47,097 bases of DNA from an uncultured Ruminiclostridium sp. GTDB lineage: Bacteria; Bacillota; Clostridia; Oscillospirales; Ruminococcaceae. The stretch covers positions 1 to 47,097 of the forward strand of contig CALXBK010000012.1 in NCBI GenBank assembly GCA_944386545.1, read 5' to 3'. Below are positions 6,688-15,446 of the stretch, piece after piece. Each line of letters starts with the position of its first letter. Positions within the stretch are counted from its first letter, which is position 1. The notes under the pieces were generated by a model that was given only the letters and a program-made list of their open reading frames with translations, did not search any database and had not been told where the DNA came from. The position numbers were made by a program, and so were the translations under genes.

Positions 6688-7482
6688 ATGAAGGTTAGTT
6701 ATTTTCCCGGCTGTACCCTTAAAAACAAAGCAGTTCAGCTGGATATTTATGCGCGCAAATGCGCAGAGGCCTTAGGCGTAAGCTTAGAGGAAATCGAAAA
6801 CTGGCAATGCTGCGGCGGCGTTTTCTCAACCGCAAAGGACGAAATTGCCACCAAGCTTTCCTCTGTACGCGCCCTAAAGGAAGCAAAGGAAAAAAACCGT
6901 CCGCTGGTTACGGTATGCTCCGCCTGCCACAACGTTATAAAGCAGACTAACCACGCAATGAGCACCGACGCCGAGTTTGCCGGAAAGGTAAACCGCTATA
7001 TGGCTGAGGATACGGATTATGCGGGTGAAACCGAGGTAATGCATTATCTCGAAATGCTTCGCGACCTTGTAGGCTTCGACAAGATAAAGGAAAAGGTTGT
7101 AAAGCCGCTTACCGGCAAAAAAATTGCGGCCTACTACGGCTGTCTGCTGCTCCGTCCGAATTCGGTTATGAAGATGGACAATCCCGAAAATCCGCGTATT
7201 ATCGAAGACCTTATCCGCGCCTTGGGCGCAGAGCCGGTCATGTACGCCAACCGCAACGAATGCTGCGGCGGATATGTCATTATGGAAAGCCCCTCGCTTG
7301 CCGAAAAAAAGAGTCAGGCAGTAGTTGAAAACGCGAAAAGCGCCGGCGCCGAAATTATTACCACCGCTTGCCCGCTGTGCCGCTACAATCTTTTGAAGAA
7401 CGGCGCAGACATACCGGTAATTTATTTTACCGAGCTGCTTGCACAGGCGCTCGGCTTAAAGGAGGATACCGATGAGCAGTAA
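6685..7482 (+). CDS. hdrB: Heterodisulfide reductase subunit B-like (HdrB)
   Basis: About 265 residues with two CCG domains. The first ends in 'CCGGVF' and 'VCSACHN'; the second has 'YYGCLLL', 'NECCGGYVIM' and 'TACPLCRYN'. These cysteine sets bind the two non-cubane [4Fe-4S] clusters that reduce the disulfide in methanogen HdrB. The family N-terminus (M-x-V-x-Y-F-P-G-C) argues for the ATG at 6685 or 6688. A TTG at 6664, nearer the ribosome site, would add seven basic residues. It overlaps hdrC by 11 bp. In this operon it sits with a fumarate-reductase-type pair, and thiol:fumarate reductase TfrB is a fusion of exactly an FrdB-like part and an HdrB-like part. Confidence 0.9.
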   Translation: MMKVSYFPGCTLKNKAVQLDIYARKCAEALGVSLEEIENWQCCGGVFSTAKDEIATKLSSVRALKEAKEKNRPLVTVCSACHNVIKQTNHAMSTDAEFAGKVNRYMAEDTDYAGETEVMHYLEMLRDLVGFDKIKEKVVKPLTGKKIAAYYGCLLLRPNSVMKMDNPENPRIIEDLIRALGAEPVMYANRNECCGGYVIMESPSLAEKKSQAVVENAKSAGAEIITTACPLCRYNLLKNGADIPVIYFTELLAQALGLKEDTDEQ

Positions 7483-7864
7483 AAATGAGCGTCTGAGGGA
7501 CGAGATTCTTAAAAGAAGCGGCGTAAACCCGAAAAAATGTATGCGCTGCGGCAAATGCTCAGCTACCTGCCCTGCTTACGACGAGATGGAGTACCATCCT
7601 CATCAGTTTGTAAGCATGGTGGAAAACGGTGATATTGAGCCGCTTATAAATTCCAAGGGAATTTATCGTTGTCTTTCCTGCTTTGCCTGCGTTGACCGTT
7701 GTCCTCGCGGTGTAGAGCCTGCAAAATTAGTAGAGGCGGTACGCCTTGAGGTTATAAGAAAACAGGGTGCAAATCATCTTACGGCTGACGGCGTTGAAGC
7801 CTTCCTTGACGGCGAAATACCTCAGCAGGCGATAGTAAGCGCCCTCAGAAAATACAGTAAATAG
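7472..7864 (+). CDS. hdrC: Heterodisulfide reductase subunit C-like (HdrC)
   Basis: A 130-residue soluble Fe-S protein with two [4Fe-4S] binding motifs, CMRCGKCSATCP (about residues 23-34) and CLSCFACVDRCP (about 69-80). This is the HdrC signature. It passes electrons between HdrA and HdrB. The gene starts inside the end of hdrB behind GGAGG and is followed by hdrA after 11 bp. The order B-C-A matches bacterial Hdr operons. Confidence 0.92.
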   Translation: MSSKNERLRDEILKRSGVNPKKCMRCGKCSATCPAYDEMEYHPHQFVSMVENGDIEPLINSKGIYRCLSCFACVDRCPRGVEPAKLVEAVRLEVIRKQGANHLTADGVEAFLDGEIPQQAIVSALRKYSK

Positions 7865-7875
7865 GAAGAAATAAT

Positions 7876-9870
7876 ATGCAAAGAATTGGTGTTTTTGTAT
7901 GCTGGTGCGGCACTAACATCGCCGGAACGGTAGATGTAAAGGCCGTAGCCGAAGCTTTAAAAAATGAACCGGGCGTTATCGTTTCGACCGATTATCAATA
8001 TATGTGCTCTCAGTCCGGCCAGCAGATGATAAAGGACGCTATTGCCGAGCATAAGCTTACCGGCATTGTTGTCTGCTCCTGCTCGCCGCGTATGCATGAG
8101 ACGACCTTCAGAAAGACTGCCGCTTCAGCGGGAATTAACCCCTATATGGTGGAGATTGCCAACATTCGCGAGCAGTGCTCCTGGGTACACAAGGATATGC
8201 CGATAGGTACTGAAAAGGCGATTATACTCGGTAAGGCGGCGGTAGCAAAGGTTAATCTCAACGCTCCGCTTACTCCCGGCGAAAGCCCCGTAACAAAGCG
8301 TGCGCTGGTTATCGGCGGCGGTATTGCCGGTATTCAGACTGCTCTTGATATTGCGGACGCAGGCTTCCCTGTTGACATTGTTGAAAAAAAACCGACCATA
8401 GGCGGCAAGATGGCTCAGCTTGACAAGACCTTCCCCACGCTTGACTGCGCGGCTTGTATTCTTACCCCTAAAATGGTTGACGTTGCACAGAACGATAAAA
8501 TCCGCATATTCTCATACAGTGAAGTAACCGATGTAAAGGGCTTTGTCGGCAACTTTGACGTCACAATCAGGAAGCACGCCCGATACGTTAAAGAGGATGT
8601 CTGCACAGGCTGCGGCGCTTGTATTGAAAAGTGCCCGATGAAAAAAGTGCCCAACGAGTTCAACCTCGGAATGGATAACCGCACCGCCATTTATATTCCC
8701 TTCGCACAGGCAACTCCTAAGGTTGCTACAATTGATCCCAACTACTGCAATATGCTTAAAAACGGCAAATGCGGTCTGTGCGCCAAGGTTTGTGCCGCAG
8801 GTGCAATCGACTACACCCAGAAGGACGAGTTTATCGAGGAGAAGTACGGCGCAATCGTGGTCGCAACCGGATTTAACCCGATAAGCATGGAAAAATTCGA
8901 CGAGTATGCTTACAGCCAGTCAAAGGACGTTATCACCTCGCTTGAATTTGAGCGTCTTACCAATGCCGCAGGACCGACCGCAGGCAAGCTGTTGCGCCCG
9001 TCCGACGGAAAGCACCCGCACACTATCGTTTTTGTTCAGTGTGTAGGCTCACGCTGTGAGGCTTGTGCCGAAAAGGGCAAGGAATACTGCTCTAAAATCT
9101 GCTGTATGTATACGGCAAAGCACGCAATGCTTACAAGAGATAAGTATCCCGATACCGACGTTTACGTGTTCTACATAGACGTAAGAACGCCCGGCAAAAA
9201 CTTTGACGAGTTCTACCGCCGCGCTGTTGAGGAATACGGAGTACATTATATAAAAGGTATGGTCGGCAAGGTAACGCCCGAGGGCGACAAGCTCAAGGTA
9301 CAGGCGTCCGATCTCCTGCTTAACAAACAGCTTCACATTGACGCTGACTTAGTTGTGCTTGCGGCGGCTATTGAGCCGGATAAGTCGGCACGTCCGCTTG
9401 CAACGCTTCTTACCGCAAGCATGGATACCAACGACTTCTTTACGGAGGCACACCCCAAGCTCCGTCCTGTTGAAAGCCCTACTGCGGGCGTATTCCTTTC
9501 GGGCGCCTGCCAGGGACCTAAGGATATTCCCGAAACGGTTTCACAGGCAGGAGCTGCGGCTTCAAAGGTTATAGGACTTCTTGCCAAGGATAAGCTGACA
9601 GGAAACCCCTGCGTGGCTCACTCAGATGAAATGATGTGCAACGGCTGTTCTTCCTGCGAAAGAGTCTGCCCCTACGGTGCTATCACCTACAATGACAAGG
9701 AATTTCGTATGCCGGACAGAACTACCCTTATTCGCCGCGTAGCTTCGGTTAACCCTGCGGTTTGCCAGGGCTGCGGCGCATGTACGGTTGCCTGCCCCTC
9801 GGGCGCTATGGATCTGCACGGCTTTGCAAGCAGTCAAATTATGGCGGAGGTTGACGCAATATGCAAGTAA
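7876..9870 (+). CDS. hdrA: Heterodisulfide reductase subunit A-like (HdrA), flavin bifurcation candidate
   Basis: A 664-residue HdrA. The N-terminal segment (CWCGTNIAG) is followed by an FAD-binding GGGIAGIQTA loop near residue 150. Ferredoxin motifs are CTGCGACIEKCP and CGLCAKVC in the middle, the characteristic CVGSRCEAC/YCSKICC cysteine region lies around residue 380, and two C-terminal clusters are CNGCSSCERVCP and CQGCGACTVACP. HdrA carries the flavin that bifurcates electrons to ferredoxin and to HdrBC. The gene overlaps the next one (MvhD/FlxD) by 10 bp, a typical translational coupling for this complex. Confidence 0.95.
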   Translation: MQRIGVFVCWCGTNIAGTVDVKAVAEALKNEPGVIVSTDYQYMCSQSGQQMIKDAIAEHKLTGIVVCSCSPRMHETTFRKTAASAGINPYMVEIANIREQCSWVHKDMPIGTEKAIILGKAAVAKVNLNAPLTPGESPVTKRALVIGGGIAGIQTALDIADAGFPVDIVEKKPTIGGKMAQLDKTFPTLDCAACILTPKMVDVAQNDKIRIFSYSEVTDVKGFVGNFDVTIRKHARYVKEDVCTGCGACIEKCPMKKVPNEFNLGMDNRTAIYIPFAQATPKVATIDPNYCNMLKNGKCGLCAKVCAAGAIDYTQKDEFIEEKYGAIVVATGFNPISMEKFDEYAYSQSKDVITSLEFERLTNAAGPTAGKLLRPSDGKHPHTIVFVQCVGSRCEACAEKGKEYCSKICCMYTAKHAMLTRDKYPDTDVYVFYIDVRTPGKNFDEFYRRAVEEYGVHYIKGMVGKVTPEGDKLKVQASDLLLNKQLHIDADLVVLAAAIEPDKSARPLATLLTASMDTNDFFTEAHPKLRPVESPTAGVFLSGACQGPKDIPETVSQAGAAASKVIGLLAKDKLTGNPCVAHSDEMMCNGCSSCERVCPYGAITYNDKEFRMPDRTTLIRRVASVNPAVCQGCGACTVACPSGAMDLHGFASSQIMAEVDAICK

Positions 9871-10295
9871 ATGAATATAAGCCCCTTATCGTGGCGTTTT
9901 GTTGTAACTGGTGCTCCTATGCGGGAGCTGACCTCGCCGGCAATAATCGTCTTAACTATCCGGCGGAAGTTAAAATAATCCGCGTGCCCTGCTCATGCAG
10001 AGTAAACCCTATGTTCGTGCTTCGCGCCTTCCAGCGCGGTGCGGACGGTGTTATCATCTGCGGCTGTCATCCCGGCGACTGTCACTACACCTCGGGTAAC
10101 TATTTTACCCGCCGCCGTATGGCTCTGCTCTTCTCAATGCTTGACTACTTAGGCATTGAAAAGGAGCGCACACGGGTAGAATGGGTTTCTGCCGCGGAGG
10201 GCGCAAAGTTTGCCGCCACAATGAATGATTTTGTCGAAAAGGTTACAGCTCTCGGCGAAAACAAGAGACTGGAGGATCTGCGATGCAAAAAATAA
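9861..10295 (+). CDS. flxD: MvhD/FlxD-type electron-transfer linker
   Basis: A 144-residue protein with the MvhD pattern: CCNWCSYAGAD near the start, VPCSCRVNP, and the block ADGVIICGCHPGDCHY. These cysteines hold a [2Fe-2S] cluster that links the input module to HdrA. In hydrogenotrophic systems the partner is a hydrogenase. Here no hydrogenase gene is present and NAD-linked flavoprotein genes follow, so the FlxD role (from FlxABCD-HdrABC) fits better. It overlaps both neighbours. Confidence 0.93.
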   Translation: MQVNEYKPLIVAFCCNWCSYAGADLAGNNRLNYPAEVKIIRVPCSCRVNPMFVLRAFQRGADGVIICGCHPGDCHYTSGNYFTRRRMALLFSMLDYLGIEKERTRVEWVSAAEGAKFAATMNDFVEKVTALGENKRLEDLRCKK

Positions 10296-11281
10296 CCCGT
10301 GAACAATTGATAGAAAAGGCGTCTGCTCTGCTTGCGGACGGAACGGTAAAGCAAGTTCTCGGCTGGGCAAAGGGTGAATTTGACTATGACATCACCCCCG
10401 CTGTCTTTGAAAGTGCCGAGGAGTTAAACGCAAATTTTGTGTGGAGCGATTTCTGCGGCGCCAATTTCTCAAAATATCTTGTTTCAAAAACACGCAAATG
10501 CGACGGCAAAATCCTCGTATTTTTAAAGCCCTGCGATACTTACAGCTTCAATCAGCTGCTTACCGAGCACCGCTTTGACCGTGAAAAGGTTTATGCTGTG
10601 GGGATTCCCTGCGAGGGTATGGCTGACATTGCCAAAATTAAGGAGATATGCGCAGACGGTATCGCTTCGATCGACTGCGAGGGCGACGCCCTTAAGGTGC
10701 ACACCCTTTATGACGACGAGCCGGTTTGTGTACCCGCCGCTGATGTTCTCGCTGAACGCTGTGTAAATTGCAAGAGCAAAAAGCATGTTGCTTATGATGA
10801 GCTTTTAGGTGAAGAAGGCGAGGTTCTCGACTCTGCCCGCTTTGACGAAGTGGCAAAGCTTGAAGCCATGACGCCCGATGAGCGTTTTGCCTTCTGGCAG
10901 GGTGAGCTGTCACGCTGTATCCGCTGTAACGCCTGCCGCAACGTATGCCCTGCCTGCACCTGCGAAAAGTGCGTATTTGACAACCCCAATTCGGGCGTTG
11001 AAAACAAGTCGCCGGCAAACAGCTTTGAAGAAAAGATGTTCCATATCATCCGTGCGTTCCATGTTGCGGGACGCTGTACAGATTGCGGAGAATGCTCCCG
11101 CGTCTGCCCCCAGCATATTCCGCTACACCTGCTTAACCGCAAGTTTATAAAGGATATAGATAATTTCTACGGCGAATACCAGGCAGGTGCCGAGGAAGGC
11201 TCGCGCGCTCCGCTGGTTGACTACACCACCGAGGATATTGAGCCCGGTGAGGTTTTTGACAGGAGGGATACCGATGCGTAA
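10283..11281 (+). CDS. Flx-type Fe-S subunit (FlxC-like)
   Basis: A 332-residue protein. The N-terminal half has a 'VFLKPCDTYSFNQLL' and 'AVGIPCEGM' pattern shared with F420-hydrogenase-beta-like and Flx proteins. The C-terminal half has ferredoxin motifs CIRCNACRNVCPACTCEKC and CTDCGECSRVCP. It starts inside the end of flxD and its stop overlaps the next gene. I infer that it carries electrons within the NADH-oxidising Flx module. Whether it equals FlxB or FlxC of Desulfovibrio cannot be settled by eye. Confidence 0.75.
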   Translation: MQKITREQLIEKASALLADGTVKQVLGWAKGEFDYDITPAVFESAEELNANFVWSDFCGANFSKYLVSKTRKCDGKILVFLKPCDTYSFNQLLTEHRFDREKVYAVGIPCEGMADIAKIKEICADGIASIDCEGDALKVHTLYDDEPVCVPAADVLAERCVNCKSKKHVAYDELLGEEGEVLDSARFDEVAKLEAMTPDERFAFWQGELSRCIRCNACRNVCPACTCEKCVFDNPNSGVENKSPANSFEEKMFHIIRAFHVAGRCTDCGECSRVCPQHIPLHLLNRKFIKDIDNFYGEYQAGAEEGSRAPLVDYTTEDIEPGEVFDRRDTDA

Positions 11282-12302
11282 ATGTTCCCTTGATACGATA
11301 AATCATGTATTTGCCGAAATTGCCGCAGGCTCTGCCCTTTATCTTCCGGCAGACGGCACAGACGGCAAGGCGGTATACACCAGATGGCAGGAGGGTGTGG
11401 AGTGGAGCCGTGCTCTTAACACCGTAAGAAGCCCCAAGGACTTCTTCTTCCCCCAGACAGAAAATCTTATGGAGTTTAAAACCTCCGGCAAGAACATTGA
11501 AATTATCGATACCAGAGATGAGGGCGAGGATTTTGTAATCTTCGGAGTTCGCGCCTGTGACGTTAAAAGCTTTGACATACTCGACCGAGTATTCTTAAAG
11601 GAACCGATTGACAGCTATTACGCTTCAAAGCGTGAGCACGGCATTATTATTTCGGTTGCCTGCTCAAGACCGTCCGAAACCTGCTTTTGCAAAACCTTCG
11701 GTATAAATCCGGCAGAGCCTGCGGGCGATATTTCGGTATGGCAGTCGGAAAATGAGCTTTTCTGGCAGGCTAACACCGAAAAGGGCGAGGCTGTTTTAAA
11801 CAGGCTCACCTCTGTTACGGAAGAAGCTGACGACAGCGCAGTTGTTGCCGAAAAGGAAAAGATAGGCAAAATCATGGATAAGCTCCCCCTTGCGGGACTT
11901 AAGACCGACGCATTCGGCGCAGGAAAGACTATGGATTTGTTTGAGTCGCCTTACTGGGACAGCCTATCTGAGGCTTGTCTTGGCTGCGGCACCTGCACCT
12001 TTGTCTGCCCGACCTGTCAGTGCTATGATATAAAGGACTTCGACACCGGAAGCGGTGTTGTAAGATTCCGCTGCTGGGACTCCTGTATGTATTCCGATTT
12101 CACAAGAATGTCGGCAGGTCAGCCCCGTCTTACCCAGCGTGAACGCTTCCGTCAGCGCTTTATGCACAAGCTGGTATACTATCCCGAAAACAACGACGGA
12201 ATGTTCAGCTGTGTCGGCTGCGGACGCTGTCTTGCAAAATGCCCGATTTCAATGAACATTGTAAAGGTAATGAAAACGATCGGAGGCAAAGAGCATGAAT
12301 AA
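11274..12302 (+). CDS. AsrA-like Fe-S subunit (FlxB-like)
   Basis: A 342-residue protein similar in design to anaerobic sulfite reductase subunit A. It has the conserved 'VIFGVRACDVKSFDILD' block, then CLGCGTCTFVCPTC and CVGCGRCLAKCP [4Fe-4S] motifs in the last third. The start at 11274 is chosen because a GGAGGGATACC ribosome site precedes it; the longer reading frame upstream lies inside the previous gene. No siroheme reductase subunit (AsrC) is present, so this is not a sulfite reductase. It pairs with the following NAD/FAD subunit as the electron-input module. Confidence 0.78.
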   Translation: MRKCSLDTINHVFAEIAAGSALYLPADGTDGKAVYTRWQEGVEWSRALNTVRSPKDFFFPQTENLMEFKTSGKNIEIIDTRDEGEDFVIFGVRACDVKSFDILDRVFLKEPIDSYYASKREHGIIISVACSRPSETCFCKTFGINPAEPAGDISVWQSENELFWQANTEKGEAVLNRLTSVTEEADDSAVVAEKEKIGKIMDKLPLAGLKTDAFGAGKTMDLFESPYWDSLSEACLGCGTCTFVCPTCQCYDIKDFDTGSGVVRFRCWDSCMYSDFTRMSAGQPRLTQRERFRQRFMHKLVYYPENNDGMFSCVGCGRCLAKCPISMNIVKVMKTIGGKEHE

Positions 12303-13128
12303 TCGTGAAGAAACCTTAATACCAAAGCTCGGAGTCATTACCGACATTCGCATTGACACACCCGATATTAAAACCTTCCGTGTGGTAACACCCGACGGCG
12401 TAAAGCCCTTTACCCACCGCCCCGGTCAGTGCGCTATGCTTTCGGTGCCGGGCGTCGGAGAGGCGATGTTCTCCATTACCTCCTCCCCCACAAACGAGGA
12501 ATATATGGAATTTTCCATTAAGAAGTGCGGCTGTGTTACCGAGTGGCTTCATCAGGCAGAGCCCGGTCAGCAGATTACAATCCGCGGACCTTACGGTAAG
12601 CCCTTCCCCGTTGACGATGAGTTTGCGGGAAAGAACCTGCTGTTTATTGCAGGCGGCGTAGGACTTGCTCCTCTGCGCTCTGTAATAAACTACTGCCGTC
12701 ACTACCGCGACCGCTACGGCAAGATTGACATTGTTTACGGCTCAAGAAGCAAGGACGACCTGCTTGATTACAAGGAAATAATCGACGAGTGGGCAAACGA
12801 CAACGACGTAAACGTTCATCTGACTATCGACCGCGAGCAAGATGGCTGGGACGGTCATGTCGGATTTGTTCCGAACTATGTAAAGGAACTGGGATTTGAC
12901 ACCGACAAGACCGCCATACTCTGCGGACCGCCGATAATGATTAAGTTTACCCTTGAGGGGCTGTATGCGTTGGGCTTTGAAAAAGAACAGATTTACACCA
13001 CCCTTGAGATGCGTATGAAATGCGGCGTCGGCAAATGCGGCAGATGCAATGTCGGCTCTAAGTATATTTGTAAAGACGGTCCGGTATTCCGTTTCGATGA
13101 ATTGGACGAGCTTCCGGACGAGTATTAA
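12295..13128 (+). CDS. flxA: AsrB/FlxA-type FAD and NAD(P)H-binding subunit
   Basis: A 277-residue ferredoxin-reductase-like flavoprotein. It shows an FAD-binding beta-barrel (HRPGQCAMLSV, FSITSSP), the NAD-binding 'FIAGGVGLAPLRSVI' and 'LCGPPIMIK' segments, and a C-terminal [2Fe-2S] site CGVGKCGRCNVGSKYIC as in AsrB and dihydroorotate dehydrogenase electron-transfer subunits. It is the only pyridine-nucleotide-binding subunit in the operon and so the likely NADH entry point. It overlaps the previous gene by 8 bp. Confidence 0.88.
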   Translation: MNNREETLIPKLGVITDIRIDTPDIKTFRVVTPDGVKPFTHRPGQCAMLSVPGVGEAMFSITSSPTNEEYMEFSIKKCGCVTEWLHQAEPGQQITIRGPYGKPFPVDDEFAGKNLLFIAGGVGLAPLRSVINYCRHYRDRYGKIDIVYGSRSKDDLLDYKEIIDEWANDNDVNVHLTIDREQDGWDGHVGFVPNYVKELGFDTDKTAILCGPPIMIKFTLEGLYALGFEKEQIYTTLEMRMKCGVGKCGRCNVGSKYICKDGPVFRFDELDELPDEY

Positions 13129-13139
13129 GGAGAAGCAGC

Positions 13140-13814
13140 ATGGAAAATATGGTTAATGTATTTTTATTCGGGAAAAAGTATGAGGTACCGGACAATCTGA
13201 CCATCATGAATGCGATGGAATATGCCGGTTATCAGCTGGTAAGAGGCTGCGGCTGCCGCAACGGCTTTTGCGGAGCCTGCGCTACCGTCTACCGCATAAA
13301 GGGAGACCGTGAGCTTAAGGCGTGCCTCGCTTGTCAGACCAAGGTTGAGGACAATATGTATATTGCTACTCTGCCCTTTTTCCCTCTCGTAAAGCAGGTT
13401 TATGATATAGAAAAGATAACTCCCTCCGAGGCAGTTATGATGCAGCTTTATCCTGAGATTTACGCCTGCATTGGCTGTAATGCCTGCACCAAGAGCTGTA
13501 CTCAGGGACTTAACGTTATGCAGTACATAGCTTACGCTCAGCGCGGCGACTTTGAGAAGTGCGCCGAGGAGTCCTTTGACTGCGTTATGTGCGGTGTATG
13601 CTCTTCACGCTGTCCCGCAGGAATTTCGCATCCTCAGGTTGCAATGCTTGCACGCAGAATTAACGGCAAATATTTAGCTCCCGGCTGCGGACATCTTGAG
13701 GACCGTGTAAAGGAAATCAAGGATGGCACCTTCACCGACCTTATCGAGGCATTAATGCAAAAACCGGTTGAGGAGCTCAAAGAGCTTTACAACAACCGTG
13801 ACATAGAGAAGTAA
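13140..13814 (+). CDS. Fumarate-reductase-type Fe-S subunit (TfrB N-part-like)
   Basis: A 224-residue protein with a plant-type [2Fe-2S] domain (CGCRNGFCGACATVY, then CLAC) and a C-terminal dicluster domain (CIGCNACTKSC and CVMCGVCSSRCP). This is the FrdB/SdhB layout, though shorter and without any partner membrane anchor gene nearby. It would carry electrons to the flavoprotein encoded 12 bp downstream. It corresponds to the N-terminal part of methanogen TfrB, whose C-terminal HdrB-like part is here a separate gene at the operon's other end. Confidence 0.85.
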   Translation: MENMVNVFLFGKKYEVPDNLTIMNAMEYAGYQLVRGCGCRNGFCGACATVYRIKGDRELKACLACQTKVEDNMYIATLPFFPLVKQVYDIEKITPSEAVMMQLYPEIYACIGCNACTKSCTQGLNVMQYIAYAQRGDFEKCAEESFDCVMCGVCSSRCPAGISHPQVAMLARRINGKYLAPGCGHLEDRVKEIKDGTFTDLIEALMQKPVEELKELYNNRDIEK

Positions 13815-13826
13815 GGAGGCTACCTG

Positions 13827-15434
13827 ATGTATTCTGAAAAATTCCAAAATTCCATAGCTGCTGTTGAGGCGGCAAGAGAAAAGAATATCGCCTTAGAGCC
13901 GGAAAGAATGACCGCAAAGCAGAAGGAAGACCTTCTTGCGGCTTACCACCCCGACTATAAGCAGGGCGAATTTGCTCAGCTTCAGATAGGTGCAAACAAG
14001 GGCGACAAGGTTCCCACCGAGCTTGCGCAGATGCTTCAGGCTCACAGCCGCATTGCTGCTGACAGAGTTGATCTTGAAAATCCGAAATATGATGTAGATG
14101 TTCTGGTTATCGGCGGCGGCGGTGCGGGTGCTTCAGCAGCTATTGAAGCGAACGAAGCGGGCGCAGATGTTATGATTGTCACAAAGCTCCGTATAGGCGA
14201 CGCCAACACCATGATGGCAGAGGGCGGGATTCAGGCGGCTGACAAGCCCAATGACTCACCCGCCATTCACTTTGTTGACGCTTTCGGCGGCGGACACTTT
14301 GCGGCAAAGCGTGAGCTGCTTTCAAAGCTGGTTTGTGACGCCCCCCGGTCTATCAAGTGGTTAAGCGACTTAGGCGTTGAGTTTGATAAAGAGGCTGACG
14401 GCACGATGATTACCACCCACGGCGGCGGAACATCAAGAAAGCGTATGCACGCCGCTAAGGACTATTCGGGCGCTGAAATTATGCGTACTCTGCGTGACGA
14501 GGTTATAAACCGCGGTATTCCTGTGGTTGACTTTACCGCCGCTATTGAGCTTATCCTTGATGAGAACGGCAATGCGGCAGGCGCAGTGCTTATGAATATG
14601 GAAACCAAGGAGCTGATGGTTGCAAGAGCCAAGACGGTTATCATCGCAACCGGCGGTGCAGGACGTATGCACTACCAGGGCTTCCCGACCTCAAACCACT
14701 ACGGCGCTACCGCTGACGGTCTTGTACTGGGCTACCGTGTAGGTGCAAAGCTGCTTTACGCAGAAACATTGCAGTACCACCCGACAGGTGCGGCATATCC
14801 CGCACAGATATTCGGTGCGCTGGTTACCGAAAAGGTGCGTTCTTTAGGCGCAAAGCTCGTAAACGCAAACGGCGAGGTGTTCATGCACCCGCTTGAAACC
14901 CGTGACGTTGCGGCGGCATCCATTATCCGCGAGTGCGGCGAGAGAGATAACGGCGTTGACACAGGAAACGGCAAGGCGGTATGGCTTGACACCCCGATGA
15001 TTGAAAAAATCGGCGGCGAGGGCACTATTGAAAAGCGAATTCCCGCTATGATGCGTATGTTTGCGAAGTACGGCATTGATATCCGCAAGGAGCCTATCCT
15101 TGTTTACCCCACACTTCATTATCAGAACGGAGGACTGGACATCACTCCCGACTGCATGACAACCAATGTCAAGAATTTGTTTGTAGCAGGCGAGGCTGTC
15201 GGAGGAATTCACGGCAAAAACCGTCTTATGGGTAACTCTCTGCTTGATATTATCGTATTCGGCAGAAGCGCGGGTACAAACGCCGCCAAGGCCGCTAAGC
15301 AGACTACTCTGGGCAAGCTGACGCTTGACCATATCGCAAAATTCGAGAAGGAAATCGCAGACGCCGGCATTGAAACCGACGCAGTTTCTCCCAAGCTCCT
15401 CCCCGATTACACACGTAAAAATAATACATTATAA
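13827..15434 (+). CDS. Soluble fumarate-reductase-type flavoprotein (TfrA/FrdA-like)
   Basis: A 535-residue flavoprotein of the FrdA/SdhA/L-aspartate-oxidase family. An N-terminal helical extension of about 90 residues precedes the FAD site VLVIGGGGAGASAA. Active-site signatures are LQYHPTGA (about residue 316), a catalytic-Arg block ETRDVAAASIIRE, HYQNGGLDI (about 432) and GGIHGKNRLMGNSLLD. Where FrdA has the His that covalently binds FAD (SH..AQGG), this protein has DANTMMAEGG, so the FAD is non-covalent as in TfrA and NadB. The N-terminal extension is atypical. I infer that it reduces fumarate to succinate. Confidence 0.85.
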   Translation: MYSEKFQNSIAAVEAAREKNIALEPERMTAKQKEDLLAAYHPDYKQGEFAQLQIGANKGDKVPTELAQMLQAHSRIAADRVDLENPKYDVDVLVIGGGGAGASAAIEANEAGADVMIVTKLRIGDANTMMAEGGIQAADKPNDSPAIHFVDAFGGGHFAAKRELLSKLVCDAPRSIKWLSDLGVEFDKEADGTMITTHGGGTSRKRMHAAKDYSGAEIMRTLRDEVINRGIPVVDFTAAIELILDENGNAAGAVLMNMETKELMVARAKTVIIATGGAGRMHYQGFPTSNHYGATADGLVLGYRVGAKLLYAETLQYHPTGAAYPAQIFGALVTEKVRSLGAKLVNANGEVFMHPLETRDVAAASIIRECGERDNGVDTGNGKAVWLDTPMIEKIGGEGTIEKRIPAMMRMFAKYGIDIRKEPILVYPTLHYQNGGLDITPDCMTTNVKNLFVAGEAVGGIHGKNRLMGNSLLDIIVFGRSAGTNAAKAAKQTTLGKLTLDHIAKFEKEIADAGIETDAVSPKLLPDYTRKNNTL

Positions 15435-15446
15435 TGAGGTAAAAAA

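Noticed and set aside
11187..11273. Longer start for the AsrA-like subunit
   Set aside because: The extra 29 residues lie within the previous gene in another frame and have no ribosome site; ATG 11274 has GGAGGGATACC before it.
11274..13128. Anaerobic sulfite reductase (AsrAB)
   Set aside because: No AsrC siroheme subunit follows, and the genes are embedded between Hdr/MvhD and fumarate-reductase-type genes, which fits the Flx module.
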